Assembly (NCBI GenBank): GCA_023431045.1
Contig: JAEYXZ010000039.1
Location: forward strand, 1 to 7,362
Direction: 5' to 3'
Origin: Bacillota bacterium
GTDB taxonomy: Bacteria > Bacillota_I > Bacilli_A > Acholeplasmatales > Acholeplasmataceae
DNA: 7,362 nt
Part shown: positions 5,951 to 7,362 of the stretch, piece by piece
Layout of the letters: every line of letters starts with the position of its first letter
How positions within the stretch are numbered: position 1 is the stretch's first letter
Notes under the pieces: model-generated
Told to the model about the DNA's origin: nothing
The model's database searches: none
Seen by the model: only the letters and a program-made list of their open reading frames with translations
Made by a program: the position numbers and the translations under genes

Positions 5951-6817
5951 ATGGTAGAAAATAAAGGCTCTGATCGCGTTTTTAATTGGGGTATCATCGT
6001 GCTTGCATTTGTTTATGCGTTGATTACTGTTTTACCTCTCTTGCATGTTTTAGCCAGTTCATTTTCCAGTCCGGATGCCGTCAATCGGGGTGAGGTTGGT
6101 ATCTTCCCTATTGAGTTTACTTTGATTAGTTATCAAAGAGTGTTTCAGGATGAAGGGATTATTCAGGGGTTTCTCAATACCATCTTATATACCGTTTTAG
6201 GAACTATCATTCAATTGGTGCTACAGTTCACTGCAGCATATCCATTAACCAGACAGGATTTAAAGTTTAAAAAGTTTTGGAATATGTTTTTTGTGATTCC
6301 AATGTTTGTTGGTGGCGGATTGATTCCAACCTATATCGTTGTCAAAAGCTTAGGTATGGTTAATACCATTTGGGCGATGATTATTCCGGGTGTTGTTAAC
6401 TTATTTAACATCATTATCATTCGAACATACATTAAGTCAACCATTCCTTGGGAAATGCAAGAAGCGGCAATGATTGATGGTGCTTCCAATTGGCGGATCT
6501 TTTTGCAAATCATTATTCCTCTTTGCAAACCGATCATTGCAGTCATGACGCTTTATGCAATCATTGGCTATTGGAACTCCTATTTCAATTCATTAATCTA
6601 TATCACAGATGATTCACTTTTCCCGATTCAGCGCGTGCTTCAACGGTTATTGGTTGCTAATGACAGTGGTACCATTGGCGGCGGTGAATCTGAAATCATG
6701 GCGCAGTCACTGAAATACTCGACCATAGTGATTGCAAGTGCCCCGATGTTACTGCTCTATCCATTCTTCCAAAAGTATTTTGAAAAAGGTTTAATGGTCG
6801 GAAGCATTAAAGGTTAA
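5951..6817 (+). CDS. ABC sugar transporter permease, YtcP type
   Basis: Second membrane subunit of the importer, 288 residues, of the CUT1 YtcP/AraQ-like group. Hydrophobic segments lie near 13-35, 74-98, 110-131, 138-158, 190-208 and 257-274. The EAA loop at 171-190, EAAMIDGASNWRIFLQIIIP, matches the consensus EAA-x3-G-x9-I-x-LP well, with Ile in place of Leu. The N-terminal stretch LPLLHVLASSFSSPDAV and the C-terminal GLMVGSIKG ending are characteristic of this subfamily. AAGGGAG at 5934-5940 is a strong ribosome binding site 10 nt before the ATG. The stop is followed after 11 nt by the binding-protein gene, so all three transporter genes form one operon. With the LplB-type partner it should make the heterodimeric channel. 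The ATPase is not encoded here. Confidence 0.94.
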   Translation: MVENKGSDRVFNWGIIVLAFVYALITVLPLLHVLASSFSSPDAVNRGEVGIFPIEFTLISYQRVFQDEGIIQGFLNTILYTVLGTIIQLVLQFTAAYPLTRQDLKFKKFWNMFFVIPMFVGGGLIPTYIVVKSLGMVNTIWAMIIPGVVNLFNIIIIRTYIKSTIPWEMQEAAMIDGASNWRIFLQIIIPLCKPIIAVMTLYAIIGYWNSYFNSLIYITDDSLFPIQRVLQRLLVANDSGTIGGGESEIMAQSLKYSTIVIASAPMLLLYPFFQKYFEKGLMVGSIKG

Positions 6818-6828
6818 AGGAGACAGAT

Positions 6829-7362
6829 ATGAAAAAAATATTGACTTTAGTGGTTTGCTTATTAATAACCGTGGTACTTGTTGCTTGTACATCGGATCCA
6901 TATGATGCCAACAACTTCTTACCCAATGGAACAGAAGAAAACCCTTATCAAATCGTACGTGAAAAAACCACGATTGATATATTTGTACCAAGAGGGAGTA
7001 AAAATCCACCGTTTGCAACCATGAAAATGTTTAAAAAACTGGCGGAACTGACAAACCTAGAGTTTAAGTTTACCGAAGTGGATGTTTCTGCATATACCCA
7101 GGTTAGATCGGCTGCTTGGGAAGATAAAAACAATTTACCAGATTTATTCTTATTCAACAATTCAGTGGCTGAACAAGTCATTTATTCACAATATGATACA
7201 TTGGTTTCATTTAATGATGATGAACTGAGTTCAGGCGGTGTTGCGGCCGGAAACCTCATCGAAAATTACATGCCGATTTATAAAGATTTATTAGAAAACA
7301 ATTTTTACATTGATACCGATGAAAATGCCATTCGAACGGCACGATTTGAAGATGGCATGATG
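6829..7362 (+). CDS. Sugar-binding lipoprotein of the ABC importer, N-terminal part (cut by right edge)
   Basis: Extracellular solute-binding protein that delivers the sugar to the two permeases. The first 178 codons are visible and open to the right edge; family members of this type (LplA-like) usually have about 500 residues or more. The signal peptide is classic lipoprotein: MKK, a hydrophobic core at 4-18 and the lipobox LVAC with lipidated Cys20. After a linker, IDIFVPRGS near 49 starts the first beta strand, and NLPDLFLFNNS near 109 matches the 'lPDi' strand typical of the family. AAAGGAG at 6816-6822, 6 nt before the ATG, is the best ribosome binding site in the window, consistent with binding proteins being made in excess over permeases. 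It overlaps the end of the upstream stop codon. No ligand preference can be read from this part. Confidence 0.92.
   Translation, partial: MKKILTLVVCLLITVVLVACTSDPYDANNFLPNGTEENPYQIVREKTTIDIFVPRGSKNPPFATMKMFKKLAELTNLEFKFTEVDVSAYTQVRSAAWEDKNNLPDLFLFNNSVAEQVIYSQYDTLVSFNDDELSSGGVAAGNLIENYMPIYKDLLENNFYIDTDENAIRTARFEDGMM

Noticed and set aside
6791..7181. Two - strand open frames over the lipoprotein gene
   Set aside because: The + strand frame has a strong ribosome binding site, signal peptide and lipobox, so these are shadows.

Overview
The window is AT-rich and reads as a complete, tightly packed carbohydrate-utilisation locus for L-rhamnose and rhamnose-containing oligosaccharides. It most likely comes from a low-GC Gram-positive lineage (Bacillota, or a relative such as the Acholeplasma/Izemoplasma group). 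The reasons are AGGAG-type ribosome binding sites, a lipobox lipoprotein as transporter binding protein, LplB/YtcP-type sugar permeases, an AraC-type regulator with a sensing domain, and CcpA-like cre sequences. TGA serves as a true stop for two genes and TGG encodes Trp, so the mycoplasma/spiroplasma code is not used. The exact taxon cannot be fixed from the sequence.

Left part (1-3925, + strand): a catabolic operon entering from outside the window. It contains the C-terminal two thirds of L-rhamnose isomerase (rhaA, cut at the left edge), rhamnulose-1-phosphate aldolase (rhaD, 4 nt downstream), and a 754-residue GH78-type alpha-L-rhamnosidase-like enzyme without a signal peptide. The kinase expected between the isomerase and aldolase steps (rhaB) is not in view.

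Middle (3926-4975): an AraC-family regulator on the - strand. Its stop codon directly abuts the stop of the rhamnosidase gene (TGA|TCA, no intergenic base). A strong hairpin that would terminate the regulator transcript lies inside the last codons of the rhamnosidase gene. The 186-bp divergent spacer between the regulator and the transporter operon is the longest gap. It holds direct repeats 21 bp apart (AraC-like half-site spacing), a good candidate cre site, weak promoter elements and A-rich repeats.

Right part (4976-7362, + strand): a transporter operon with two ABC permeases of the LplB and YtcP types and the start of a solute-binding lipoprotein cut by the right edge. No ATPase is seen.

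Taken together (inference): the transporter imports rhamnosylated oligosaccharides, the cytoplasmic GH78 enzyme releases L-rhamnose, and RhaA and RhaD with an unseen kinase convert it to DHAP and L-lactaldehyde. The AraC protein probably activates the transporter operon when substrate is present, with catabolite repression on top. I see no sign of a new kind of system. The most distinctive features are the terminator embedded in coding sequence at the convergent gene junction and the regulatory layout of the divergent spacer.
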